DNA of 64,000 nt from Cherax quadricarinatus (Eukaryota > Arthropoda > Malacostraca > Decapoda > Parastacidae), in the NCBI RefSeq assembly GCF_038502225.1, contig NC_091368.1, forward strand, positions 20,718,164 through 20,782,163, read 5' to 3'. Each line of letters starts with the position of its first letter. The stretch's first letter is position 1. This document shows, in pieces, positions 33,261 through 42,885 of the stretch. Under the pieces are notes generated by a model. It was not told where the DNA came from. It did not search any database and saw only the letters and a program-made list of their open reading frames with translations. A program made the translations under genes and the position numbers.

Positions 33261-34854
33261 TTAATGGTTTCGTCTTAGCAAAGTTAATGTCGGGGGAGGA
33301 GTTTGGATAAAGCCCGTGATAGTGGTGCCATCAGTGGATGTGTGTTTGTAGGTGCTACGGACCCGTTTCCTGGAGGGGGAGGAAGAGATGGATCTGTTTT
33401 TATGTTCTTTGGTCTGTCCGTTAGAAATTGGGGTAGGTTTAGGTTTGAGTGGATTTTGTCTGGAGGAGGTGGAGTTGGACCTGGATGAGGTTTTGGTTGT
33501 GGTGGAGTGGGCGAAGGTGGATGCAGAGGAAGTGGAAGTTTTGGTAAGCTGTGAGGAAGTGGAAGCTTTGGAAGGGGATGAAGTGGGTAAGGAAGTGGGG
33601 GGAGGGGTGGTCGTAGCAGTAGCAGTAGGGGTGTTGGTGGGAGGTGTAGAAGTAGTGAAGAGAGGTAGTGGAGGAGGAGAGCTGGTGGGAGTAGGAAGTG
33701 GGGGGGTGGGAGAGAGGAAGGAGGGAGAGGTTGTAGGAGGCTTGGAAGAGAAGCAGGAAGGAGGGATAATTAAAGAGGGAAGATTGTTAGCAGACAAGAT
33801 TAGGTTAAGGACATGTGAGTAGTCTGATTGGTAAGCTTGTGAGATTCCCATCGCAGAGTGGGCAGCAGTGGCAAGTTGACAGTTAGTTTTGTAGTCTAGT
33901 GTGGGTGTAGAAGGAGAAGTGCTTGTAGTCTGTGTGTTGGTGTTTGATGTGTAGAGTGGAAGAGGTAGACCAAGTACGTGGGGAGGCCCAGGCATTGGGG
34001 GTAGGGGAGGGAGGTGTGGAAGGGGAGGGAGGTAAGGAAGGGGAGGGAGGAGCAAGGAAGGGGTTGGGGAGGGAGGGAGGTTGGTTTGCTCTGAGGGAGG
34101 AGAGAATGTGCTTTCTAGAAGGGCAGGAATTTGCAACTGCAGTGTGTGACCCGCCGCAGTTAGAACATTTAAGGGGGAGGTTGCAAGTATTCCAGAAGTG
34201 GCCAGTTGCTGAACATCTGGAGCAGACTTGTGTAGATGTGCATGTGTTTTTGTCGTGGCCGAATTTGTAGCATTTAAGACATTGTGTGATTGGGTGGAAG
34301 TTCGGAGTGAAGAGAGCGTTTGGAGGAATGCGGATGGTCTTGGCAAAGATTCCTTGACTGAAGAGTGTAGAGGCGTCAGCAGGAGTAGAACAGCGTATTT
34401 TGAGAATGGTAGAGTTTTCTGGTCTGTAAATATCGTCAACAGAGACTTTGTTCTTAGTATTGATATCTTTTATTAAGTCTTCTTTGTCTGTGTCATAGGC
34501 TGTTAGGAGAGAGTAGTCTACGTGTTTAGCAATGACTGTGCTTTTGGCACGGTGCTCAGGAGTCCAAATAATGGTGAAGCCTGCGTTGAGAAGTTTTTGT
34601 CTGGTATCGCTTGAGGTGTACGCTTCGTAGGAATGTTTGTCAAGAAGGAGTTTGAAGCCTGAGTTGGTTTTGAAGACTTTAAGTTGAGGTGCACCAGAGA
34701 TCTGATATAATAAATTTTCCGGACAGATAGTGGCATCAGGATTTGAAAATTTGAGGTTTAGCGAGAAGGAATTGGATTTAGTAGAAGCAGAGGCAGGTGT
34801 GGGAGGTTGGGGGAGAGTGGAAGGGGGGAGGGAGGTGGAAGGCAACGAAGGCAT
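33261..34854 (-). pseudogene. Jockey-type ORF1 (gag-like, three zinc knuckles)
   Basis: Nucleic-acid-binding protein that would package element RNA. It starts at ATG 34854. The first frame (34854-33883) has a Pro/Ser-rich head, a region resembling the PRE/RRM-like domain of Jockey gag (about residues 50-185) and three Cys/His knuckles: CX2CX4HX4C at 192-205 and 211-224, and CX2CX3HX6C at 230-244. A Pro-rich tract follows. The real frame then appears to switch to the one ending at 33261, which encodes QLATAAHSAMGISQAYQSDY and a Ser/Thr/Lys-rich tail ending RRNH. The switch lies near 33990-34060, within the repetitive Pro codons, where slippage is likely. Its stop codon TAA (33263-33261) is in the same frame as ORF2. 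Confidence 0.88.
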
Positions 34855-34917
34855 CGTCTAATTACGAAAAGATGTAATTGGAGGTGACAATCGGCCAAAA
34901 AGTGAGAGTACTCAGCT

Positions 34918-34953
34918 AGGCAAGTACGTGTAAGTAGACACACGTACTTGCCT
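34918..34953. promoter_or_regulatory. 14-bp hairpin at the Jockey 5' end
   Basis: Arms aggcaagtacgtgt (34918-34931) and acacgtacttgcct (34940-34953) are exact reverse complements with an 8-nt loop, only a few bases inside the element's 5' terminus. A structural or regulatory role in the element RNA is possible but is my inference. Confidence 0.5.
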
Positions 34954-34958
34954 GGCGC

Positions 34959-35424
34959 AGCCCGCTATTTACATCCCCTTTATTTATTCCTGTCTTTCAC
35001 TTATACACCTCACTCACATCCCCACTAATTCTATGCCTTTCGAGAGAGTGCAGATTCAGGGCCCTCAGTCTATCCTCATAGGAAAGATTTCTGATACATG
35101 GGATCAACTTTGTCATCTTCCTTTGTACGTTTTCCATTGTATTTATATCCATTCTGTAATACGGTGACCAGAACTGTGCAGCATAATCTAAATGAGGCTT
35201 AACCAAAGATATATAGAGGTAGAGAACAAACTGAGGACTTCTATTATTTATGCTTCTTGATATAAAGCTAAGGATTCTGTAAGCTTTATTGTGAACACTA
35301 ATGCACTGTTGTCTTGGTTTCAGATTTCTGCTAACCAGAACTCCTAAATCCTTTTCGCAATCAGTAATATTAAAATCTTCATTAGTTTATATGTGAGAAG
35401 GTTATTTTCCAGTCCTACATTTAG
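34959..35424 (-). pseudogene. CR1-like LINE copy E: RT C-terminal region (part of the D/E copy)
   Basis: Minus-strand fragment of the same LINE family. It contains the region after the FADD motif and the RT connection (VKPHLDYAAQFWSPYYRMD, frame 35206-34997) down to gaataaataaaggggatgta and the AGCCCG junction. It aligns to 20660-21085 of copy C. The 5' edge near 35424 is next to a SINE. The rest of its 3' end is 29868-30172, separated by the Jockey insertion. Confidence 0.9.
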
Positions 35425-35439
35425 AAATTTGTTATTGAT

Positions 35440-35600
35440 ATTGATCAATAACAACACTGTGCTAGCCAAGGATTCGAACCCATGTTGTACTGACCTGCCT
35501 CATGGTAAGCGAGAACCACATGATGCTTTAAACAACAAGACCACCCAACCCTACAAGAATGGTGCAGCCAGCAGAGCTAGCTGTTAGGCCGCCATTCGAG
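35440..35600 (-). mobile_element. tRNA-derived SINE-like sequence (minus strand)
   Basis: On the minus strand there is an A-box-like tggtcttgttgtttaaagc and a B-box-like ggttcgaatcc (35480-35470) at tRNA-like spacing, with a clover-leaf-like remnant between. It does not fold into a convincing functional tRNA by eye, and flanking sequence continues as a body (to about 35640). I therefore call it a SINE relic rather than a tRNA gene. Confidence 0.6.
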
Positions 35601-35640
35601 GGTATACGGAGGTGTGGGAGCTTCTAAGCTAATTGCGATC

Positions 35641-35942
35641 AGGTACACGAGACACTGAAATTGTTTACCTGCATAGATTCCTGAATAGTTTCCTTTTTTC
35701 CTTCTCCCTCCTATTTTTTTATGTTTTATTTTGCTTATATTTCAAGAGCACCTTATCCAATCGGCTTCAAACAATTCAATCAACACTTGTGTTGGGAAAC
35801 AAGGATCAAATTCTAGTAACAATTGGCAAGTTCATGAATCCTATGACGAAAGTTACTGAAGCATCTTGGAATGACTCGGATAATTTCCAAAACCCTCAGC
35901 GTCGAAGCTTCAAACGTTCACAAAAGGGGACAAATAATGCGA
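35641..35942. other. Spacer, nothing identified
   Basis: Contains a T-rich stretch (35690-35740). A plus-strand frame across 35633-36118 runs through the antisense of the following LINE and is not a gene. Confidence 0.5.
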
Positions 35943-36595
35943 TGAGTTTACCTGGAGTTCCGGGGGTCAACGCCCCCGCGGCCCGGTGTGTGACCAGGCC
36001 TCCTGGTGGATCAGAGCCTGATCAACCAGGCTGTTACTGCTGGCTGCACGCAAAACGTACGAGCCACAGCCCGGCTGATCAGGAACCGACTTTAGGTGCT
36101 TTTCCAGTGCCAGCTTGAAGACTGCCAGGGGTCTGTTGGTAATCCCCCTTATGTGTGCTGGGAGGCAGTTGAACAGTCTTGGGCCCCTGACACTTATTGT
36201 ATGGTCTCTTAACGTGCTAGTGACACCCCTGCTTTTCATTGGGGGGATGTTACATCGTCTGCCAAGTCTTTTGCTTTCGTAGTGAGTGATTTTCGTGTGC
36301 AAGTTCGGTACTAGTCCCTCTAGGATTTTCCAGGTGTATATAATCATGTATCTCTCCCTCCTGCGTTCCAGGGAATACAGGTTTAGGAACCTCAAGCGCT
36401 CCCAGTAACTGAGGTGTTTTATCTCCGTTATGCGCGCCGTGAAAGTTCTCTGTACATTTTCTAGGTCAGCAGTTTCACCTGCCTTGAAAGGTGCTGTTAG
36501 TGTGCAGCAATATTCCAGCCTAGACAGAACAAGTGACCTGAAGAGTGTCATCATGGGCTTGGCATCCCTCGTTTTGAAGGTTCTCATTATCCATC
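35943..36595 (-). pseudogene. C-terminal end of another LINE ORF2
   Basis: Minus-strand frame 36587-35967 (206 residues) matches the region after the RT catalytic core: LFRSLVLSRLEYCCTLTAPF, ENVQRTFTARI, YWERLRFLNLYSLERRRERY, MIIYTWKILEGLVPN, FNCLPAHIRGITN. These are typical of Jockey-superfamily elements from aquatic invertebrates. The frame stays open to the 3' end with no stop in this segment. The sequence terminates in the GC-rich ccgggggtcaacgcccccgc tail also seen at 29131-29205 and 55194-55260. The 5' 80% of the element, including the YADD core, is missing. Confidence 0.85.
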
Positions 36596-37067
36596 CTGGA
36601 GAAGATTAAAACTAAAATGAGTAGGTGCAGACCTGACGATTTTATGAATAAAATAAAAAAAAACATTTCTATTAAATTAATTTTAGTTTATCTCTGACGA
36701 ACTATTTCAGTGTTTAATATCTGATGCATCTTTAGACCAGAATAGTACTTATAAAGTTCCGTTTGACTGCAGCCAAATTTCATAAGTGCAACTTAGGATA
36801 GTTGGAAAATGTCAACTGATTGGCTTCAGATTCTCACCAGTGGAGTAGTTGTTTTCAAATGTCAAAGTTCACACTGCTCTTGGGTGCTGTACAGTGATAG
36901 TCACGGCATTATGCCGGGTGAGCGCCCCTGCATAATGCCATGACGAAAATCAAATCCCTACCATAGAGGGGGTCTGTTTTCTTCAATGCATTATGCCGGG
37001 TAGCTTCCATTAGCATGACGTCATGGCACGGTGTTCCCTTTGGTATTAGGGCTATACATGTTTCATT
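36596..37067. other. Spacer with short inverted repeats upstream of a transposase relic
   Basis: Contains the word gcattatgccgggt twice (36908-36922 and about 36990-37004) and a 9-bp inverted pair ggcattatg/cataatgcc (36907-36943), possibly remains of Tc1-type terminal repeats. No matching end was found on the other side of the transposase. Confidence 0.4.
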
Positions 37068-37220
37068 ATGGGTAAAAGGAAGTCTTTAACACCTGAAACT
37101 ATAGCTCAAATTATAGGGCTTCACTAAGCTGGGCACCAGATAAAAGAAATAGTGGAGAATGTTGGAGTGTGTGAGCGTTCAGTGAGGAACTGGGTGCAGC
37201 ATTTCCAGGCTGGTGGCGGT
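37068..37220 (+). pseudogene. Tc1/mariner-type transposase, N-terminal HTH part
   Basis: ATG at 37068 opens a frame reading MGKRKSLTPETIAQIIGLH, one in-frame TAA, then AGHQIKEIVENVGVCERSVR and NWVQHFQAGGG. This is a helix-turn-helix of the Tc1-like type, which binds the element's ends. The sequence stops matching after the 19-bp word tttccaggctggtggcggt (37202-37220), which recurs at 41607-41625 where the transposase resumes. The gene is therefore split by a 4.4-kb insertion and carries a nonsense codon. Confidence 0.8.
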
Positions 37221-39683
37221 CTCAGTAGTAGTACCAGTTCCTAATAACCAGTTACCAGTAACCAGTGTACCAGTAGATGACTCACTACCAACTGTCTCTG
37301 CATGAATCACTGACTGTATTCATATTGCTGCTGACCATAGCAGGATTTCAAACACCCTTACCCGTAGGCACTCATGGGTCAGTCAAGATATGGAGCAGAG
37401 AGAGGCAGGTCGGCTGTTGGTGCTTTCCCACACTTTCCATTATATTATACGTACTACCAGCCTACGTGAGTATTCTTACCCCATCCGCGTTTCAAAAACC
37501 CACATGACAAATGGTGGCACCGGTGTGGGCGTGGATTTAAAGGTATTTCAAGATGTTAGAAGACTGTGGGGAGCCGGCAGGTCAAAGGTGAACCGTCCAC
37601 CACCTCCAGCTGCTACCCTCACTCTTCTCCACCCTGTGTACTCCAGCCTGCAAGCCTGTTGCAGCCGTTTTTCAAGCTTCCTGGCTTAGTTCGTGTGCTA
37701 ATTGCTTCAATCTCCGAGGGGTTGACCCGGATTTTTCAATTAAGCCAGCCAAGCCAGACTGTGGAAGTGAACGCTAGTCAGCCTGCCTCAGCCTACCATC
37801 CAGCCTGTCTCCTGTCATCCACCTGCTCCTTCATGCTGTGTGCATCGTTACACGTCTTCCAGTCAGCCATTCTCGTGGGTTAAGCCAGTCAGTCAACCCA
37901 GCTTCTAACCCAGCTGAGAGGGAGGAGTAAACCATGCAAGTTCCTCTGAAGTATTGTTTCATGTATCGCTTGTGCTAGGATGCTGCTAAGAGTGGTCTTC
38001 ACCATCCCTGTGGCATAGAGTGGCTTAGTTAAGCCACCTTCGTGGGTAGTGAGTGGAGTGTGCGCCAGTGAGCAACAGCGAGTGTATGCTCCCTTCACCC
38101 ACCCACCACACACACTCTTCACTCATCTACCTGTGGCTGTTTCCACCCTTGTACCGGGTCCTAGTACTGTTTTGGCTCACATAATTGGTCAAGAGATTGT
38201 AGCTGAGTGCCAACGATAAAGCCAGTTATGTGAGTTCACCGAGAAAGCGCATTTCTTCCGACAACAGTGTGAGTGTAGGCGTCATCTCCCGCAGGACAAC
38301 CTTCCCCTCATCACTAGTCACTCTGTCTACTACTCCAGACTCCAGTGATAATTTTCTGTTTATAGACATTTTCTTGCATTTGAAGACATTTGCGTGTGTG
38401 AGACATTTACAGTGAATTTCTTGTGTACTCTAAGCCTTGTGTTTTCAGTGTAGACTCAGTGTTTCTTTGACTCATTATTTTTGCAATATTTTTCAGTGTT
38501 ATTGCTCATCTCTTGTGTTTCATTTTTATAATTTTTATCTGTGTTTTTTTTATGCTACTCCATGTCTTTAGTAAGTATTATTGTGTAGTGTACCAGTCAG
38601 TCACTCCGTGTGAAATAATTTATTAATTTTTATCTTGTGTTCTTTCAGCATTGTATTCTCCAGTATTTGTCGTATACCAAATTATCCATTTATTTCTGTG
38701 TGTCTTTTTTTCGTACACCAGCAGTGTCTCATTCCCTGATCTTTTCGCAGACTTGTCTACCATTATTTTTGCCAGCAATTTTTGTCGTATCAGTCACAGC
38801 AAGATTTTGTTGTAAGAATGTACGAAAAAAAATGAATAAGTGAATATATTGTGTGTGCCCCGCCACTTGTAAGTGTTGTGTGCCCCGCCACTTGTAAGTG
38901 TTGTGTGCCCCGCCACTTGTAAGTGTTACACTTCCAGTTTTGATTCTTTTATTTTTATTCATATTTTTCATATTTCTTTGAACAAATTCACTCTTAGTGT
39001 AATTTCAATTTCTTTTCTAACGTAAAGTGTTTTCTTTACTCTGAGTAAATTGTTTTGTTTAATTTACAATTAAGAGTTAAAGTGTTCAATCAGTTTTTCT
39101 TATTTTTATTTTTATTATTTAACCTATATTTTCCCAGTGTAACTTTTATTACTGCATTGATTATTTCTACACCTTATTTTGTTGCACTTGTTCTGCAGTG
39201 AATTATTTTCTTTTATTGACATTATTATTCTCAGTTCATTATTGTTTGAGCCTTGTTTTTCATTTTATTATTTTTCATGTTGTCTTTGCATTATATTTTA
39301 ATTTTGTTTATGCATTCTTAGAAAATATTTAAATTTCCCAGTTATCTCTCGTTGCATACAATTTAGTGATTTTATTTTATACTTTTTGCATTGATTTACA
39401 GTTTTATTAGTTAATTTCTTTATTAGCAAGAGTACAGACAGCTCATTTTGCATTTAATTCAGTCTCCAGTAATATTTTTACTTGTAAATTTCAATGTATT
39501 TTTTTTTTATCTTGTCCAGCAGTCCTTTACATTGAGTTGTTCTTCCTCTTGCAGTGTATCTTAGATATTTTTTTTTATTACTTCTGCAGAATTAGTTGCA
39601 TCTCTTATTTTAATTTTAACATTTTATATCATTTTTGTTCATTATTTTTGCCTTATTTGTTCTTGTGCAACTTCTTTGCCATT
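37221..39683 (+). mobile_element. LTR-retrotransposon leader or LTR-like region inside the transposase
   Basis: No coding frame. The left half is GC-balanced (cca and cagtt-rich near 37220-37270). The right half (38440-39680) is strongly T-rich. A 25-bp unit (tgtgtgccccgccacttgta plus agtgt) occurs three times at 38852-38928. Its position directly 5' of a gag ORF suggests the 5' LTR and/or leader, but I see no TG...CA-bounded repeat, and there is no second copy downstream. Confidence 0.5.
38852..38928 (+). repeat. 25-bp triplicate in the gag leader
   Basis: Three consecutive near-identical units of tgtgtgccccgccacttgta plus agtgt, in otherwise T-rich DNA. Confidence 0.9.
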
Positions 39684-40905
39684 ATGTCTCACATACCGTC
39701 AAGTGATACTTTAGTGAATGGCGACACTCAGACCTCTCAGGCTACTGCTGCTCCTGTCATCAGTCCTCACAGTTCCTTAGCGACTGACAGACCGACCCAG
39801 ACACTGAGACACTCCAGTTTTACTCGTGATTCCCTTGATACGTTACCTTTATTCAATGGCCATGTACATAGTCTTGAAGCATGGTTTACTGCCATTCGTT
39901 CTCGTGTAAAGCTCTAGTTGAAGGTCCTCCTTCTGAGGAAAGTCTTATCAGACTTGCTAAAGAAGCTCTTCATCGATCCCCTGCTGCTGTTCACGTTCTT
40001 GATCTCCTTGATATGCGAGACTTCAGGAATCTTACTAAGTGGTCACAATATGAGGAACTGATTCGTTCTTTCCTCGTACAAGTAAAAACAGCTGATCCAT
40101 ATGTCGTTCTTAGGGAACTAGTGAATGCTACACCCATGACTAATGAATCGTTGAGTGCCTTTGCTGTTAGATTAGACAAACTTTTATCATCATTTATCAA
40201 TGCTGTCCAGTCCTCAGCTTTTGTCCCTGACGAGGATAAACCATCCACAGCATCGTTTGCTAAAATAGCAGCTTTTGGAGCAATCAAAGAACTAATGCCG
40301 CTTGCTTCCGTGTGTTTATGAGGCTAATCCCCCAACTGTGACGATGGAACCCCTTACAGCACTAAATCATGTACGTTCCTTGTGCCCCCAGGGTACTTTC
40401 CCATGTATCAAAAGTAATTTCACACCTATGCCTCAGTCTGCACCACCTCTTGTTTGTGCCACAGCGACAAATCGTGGTCGTCAACCATCTCAGCGATCAC
40501 CAAGGACCAGTGTACAGAGTCATTATAAACCTCGTAGTATTCATAGTACATTCAGTAACCATAGCGGACTTGTTACAACTGTGGTTTCCATGGCCATATT
40601 GCAATTAATTGTCCTGATAGTTTTTTTTTTTTTTTTATATTTTATTGTCCTGATAGTTACCCTAAGAGGCGCCGTGCTGATGATGAGTACCAGTCAGATC
40701 TTCCCTACTGTACTTATCATAGAATACATGGACATGACACATCTGAGTGCAATGCTCTCTACAACCTTCAGTACTCTAGGTCTTTCCGTGGCCGTTCCAA
40801 CCGCAGAACCCGTAGAGGAAATAGACATCGTGGTTCTCAAAATAACCAGAACCAGGCTCATTCTTCCAATTCAGGGGAATTCGAGCGCCCCAGTCAAACC
40901 GTCCC
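39684..40905 (+). pseudogene. gag-like polyprotein remnant with zinc knuckle
   Basis: Probable start ATG at 39684 (MSHIPSSDTLVNGD). The frame includes LPLFNGHVHSLEAWFTAI (the usual gag entry), then slips near 39905 to SLIRLAKEALHRSPAAVHVL and LVNATPMTNESLSAFAVRL. It slips again near 40320. A CX2CX4HX4C knuckle (CYNCGFHGHIAINC, 40571-40612) and a second C/H-rich motif (YCTYHRIHGHDTSEC, about 40708-40752) lie in other frames. Just after the knuckle, a 23-bp T-rich insert is flanked by a direct repeat of attgtcctgatag. The order gag-knuckle-protease suggests a Ty3/gypsy-like or related LTR retrotransposon. At least three frame breaks make it inactive. Confidence 0.75.
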
Positions 40906-41606
40906 ATGGTGACAGTAGGTGATAATGAGTACACCATCCCCGTTCACAATTCCTTTGAAGCCTTAAGCAGTCTCGAGAATGACAATCCTGCTGATGATGT
41001 TGCTTCACATGTCTCTGACGTAGATGATTTTGGGGATGAAGTGGAACAAATCTTTGCTGATGACAATCCACGTTTTTGTTTGCACATAACTTCCAATGCA
41101 ACCATAGGCCCTATAGTGAAAGCATCTGTTCATGATGCGGCCGTTCATTTGTTCATGGACTCTGGTGCGCAAGTCAATATTATCAGGTCTAGTTTGTTTA
41201 GGGATAAGAAGTTACGACATGTCCTTCTCGTAGAACCGACTCATGTGTCCTCCCTTAGTGGAGTAGCTGGTTCTCACCTGCGTGTCCGAGGTCGGACTTT
41301 CCTCACTTTTTCTATCCAAAGTAGAGACTTCACTGCTTCCTTCCTTGTTGTCGACCAGATTACTTTCCCTGGTGACCTTCTACTAGGATTTGCTTCCATG
41401 CGAGACTTACGCATTGTGCTCGACTCTTATCGATGGCACGCCGAAATTGATGACTTGATCGTACCATTTTGGGGTTACCAGCTTGGATCCGAGATCTACC
41501 ATACTGCCGCAGAGTACGACATTCGAATTAAGTCCTTGCAGGCCAGTGCATTTTCCAGTAGTGTACCCAAGCGGTCAGGCACTGTTGATCCTGTCACTCC
41601 TTTCTG
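40906..41606 (+). pseudogene. Retropepsin-like aspartic protease remnant
   Basis: The open frame from 40906 has an acidic linker, then HLFMDSGAQVNII (residues 82-93; DSG is the catalytic triplet of retroviral-type proteases) and LLLGFASMRDLRIV (158-171; the second, ILG-type motif). The domain is complete at the motif level and would cleave the gag-pol polyprotein. No RT, RNase H or integrase follows. Instead the frame continues without a stop into the Tc1 transposase at 41607 and ends at 41787, giving a chimeric ORF that is most likely an accident of insertion. Confidence 0.8.
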
Positions 41607-42265
41607 TTTCCAGGCTGGTGGCGGTGTCGAGTTACCGTCTACCAAACCTCGGCCTGGCCCCTCGAAGACATCTGTTCGTACCTTAGCTGTGCTAAAGAAG
41701 CAGTTAGAGAGTACACCTAAGATAACTGCTAGAGAATTGAAAGAAAAGAACCCACATCTTCTCTCAGAGGTGTCTAAGAACTGTTAACAGGCGTGTGTCA
41801 GAACTGGGCTTCAGTAGTCACCACCGTCAAGTTAAAAAACCGATCATCTCCAAACCACAAAAGAAACGTAGGCTGGATTATGCAAAAAGAATATCTTCTC
41901 TGGAATCCTCAGCAGTGGTCTGAAGTACTTTGGAGTGAAGAAGCAACCTTCACCGTCACCTGTAACCGTGGGGGACAAGTGCACCGGCCCAAATGTAGTG
42001 ACTCGCTAGATCCACGCTACACCTGTGAGGCCAGATAACACTCAGATTCGCTCATGGTTGGGGGTGTTTCAGTGCTCAGAGTGTTGGTGAACTCATTGTC
42101 TTTCCCAAAAAGCAGTATATGAACCAGTATAATTACCTGTAGTTATTGTGTAACAATTTTGCAGAGGAGTTTGACAAGTTTTTATGAGGGATGCTGCTCC
42201 GTGTCATACCACCAAATCTGGTTAAGGACTGTTAAGTGAGGTTATTTAATGACTGGCCACAACGT
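41607..42265 (+). pseudogene. Tc1/mariner-type transposase, linker and catalytic part
   Basis: The transposase resumes at the repeated word tttccaggctggtggcggt. It reads FQAGGGVELPSTKPRP, then KTSVRTLAVLKKQLESTPKI (second HTH/linker), NRRVSELGF after a frameshift near 41785, WSEEATFTV (first catalytic block, with Glu where Asp is expected) and RDAAPCHTTKSG (second catalytic block with Asp) near 42184-42220. Frames change several times and a stop follows. The remaining C-terminal block ends near 42265, in a palindrome of caacgtatttggac (42253-42294). No intact DDE/D set and no C-terminal end remain, so it is inactive. Confidence 0.8.
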
Positions 42266-42281
42266 ATTTGGACACACTGTG

Positions 42282-42469
42282 GTCCAAATACGTTGTACTA
42301 TAGTGTACAAATAACCTACGAGCCAAGGTCCTTCGAAAAAAGCAGTAAAACTAGTGTTTTACAATTTAAATCAGTATAAATGAGCCCCTCCAGACTCAAT
42401 CACAGAGAATGGGCAGCCAAAAGAAAACGGGCGCTCACCCAGCGTTCACCCAAAGAAAACGGGAAGGTG
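42282..42469 (+). repeat. Direct repeat X1, BEL leader-like
   Basis: About 190 bp (cactgtggtccaaatacgtt, ataacctacgagccaaggtc, cacagagaatgggcagccaa) matching 42911-43110 (X2) with a few substitutions and a small indel. X2 lies in the leader of BEL unit 1. X1 is joined to the middle of a BEL LTR at 42470, so it is probably the remains of a further, deleted unit. Confidence 0.88.
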
Positions 42470-42885
42470 TGGACATCCAAGGACACTTCAGCTTCTATCA
42501 AGTCACCGATACCTGTCGAAGGTGTGAAGAACACCATAGCTCACGCTACAAGAGCAAGGTAGGTTATGAATTTCTTGTAGTACGGGGGACTGCGCAGTTC
42601 TTGAGTAGCAAGGAGTTTGTAATCAACCTATAGTCGGTTGGAAGGGGCGGACCTTTGAGTCCACACAAGTAAGTTTGTCAGCCATCAGTGAATGAAATAT
42701 GCTGACATAACACCCCCTAGGGGTAATTTATCTTACAAATTATAACTCATTTACAGCCCGTTGAGAGATGACTTCGACAGCTTCTCAAGACCTTGTCTGC
42801 AGGGGCGGGTGTGCAGGCGATGTGCTGCCTTTCTAAGTTAATTACAAACACTTTAAACTTAGCTGGCAATGCCATTTCTCAACAT
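42470..42885 (+). mobile_element. 5'-truncated BEL/Pao LTR
   Basis: Matches the last 416 bp of the LTRs at 45500-46562 and 48233-49289 (gtgtggacatccaaggacac, cataacaccccctaggggta, then gccatttctcaaca at the end). Immediately downstream, ttggtcgtgctcgaaccgga begins with TGG and could be the primer-binding site. This is the left LTR of BEL unit 1. Confidence 0.9.

Larger units (their letters stand above)
30173..34958 (-). mobile_element. Near full-length Jockey-type LINE inserted in copy D/E
   Basis: A 4.8-kb non-LTR retrotransposon on the minus strand with a short 5' UTR, a gag-like ORF1 (34854-33261), ORF2 (33260-30508) and about 330 bp of 3' UTR ending in a (TTCG)n run (30185-30172). It is bracketed by AGCCCG at 30167-30172 and 34959-34964, which I read as a 6-bp target-site duplication. 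The disrupted CR1-like LINE reads on across the two sides. Both ORFs contain a single apparent frameshift, so the copy is a recently dead or nearly intact element. Confidence 0.88.

Noticed and set aside
31819..34476. Plus-strand frames over the Jockey element
   Set aside because: They are antisense shadows of ORF1 and ORF2, which have recognisable domains on the minus strand.
35440..35560. Functional tRNA gene on the minus strand
   Set aside because: B-box-like and A-box-like words exist, but no convincing clover-leaf with acceptor stem was found. It is treated as a SINE relic.
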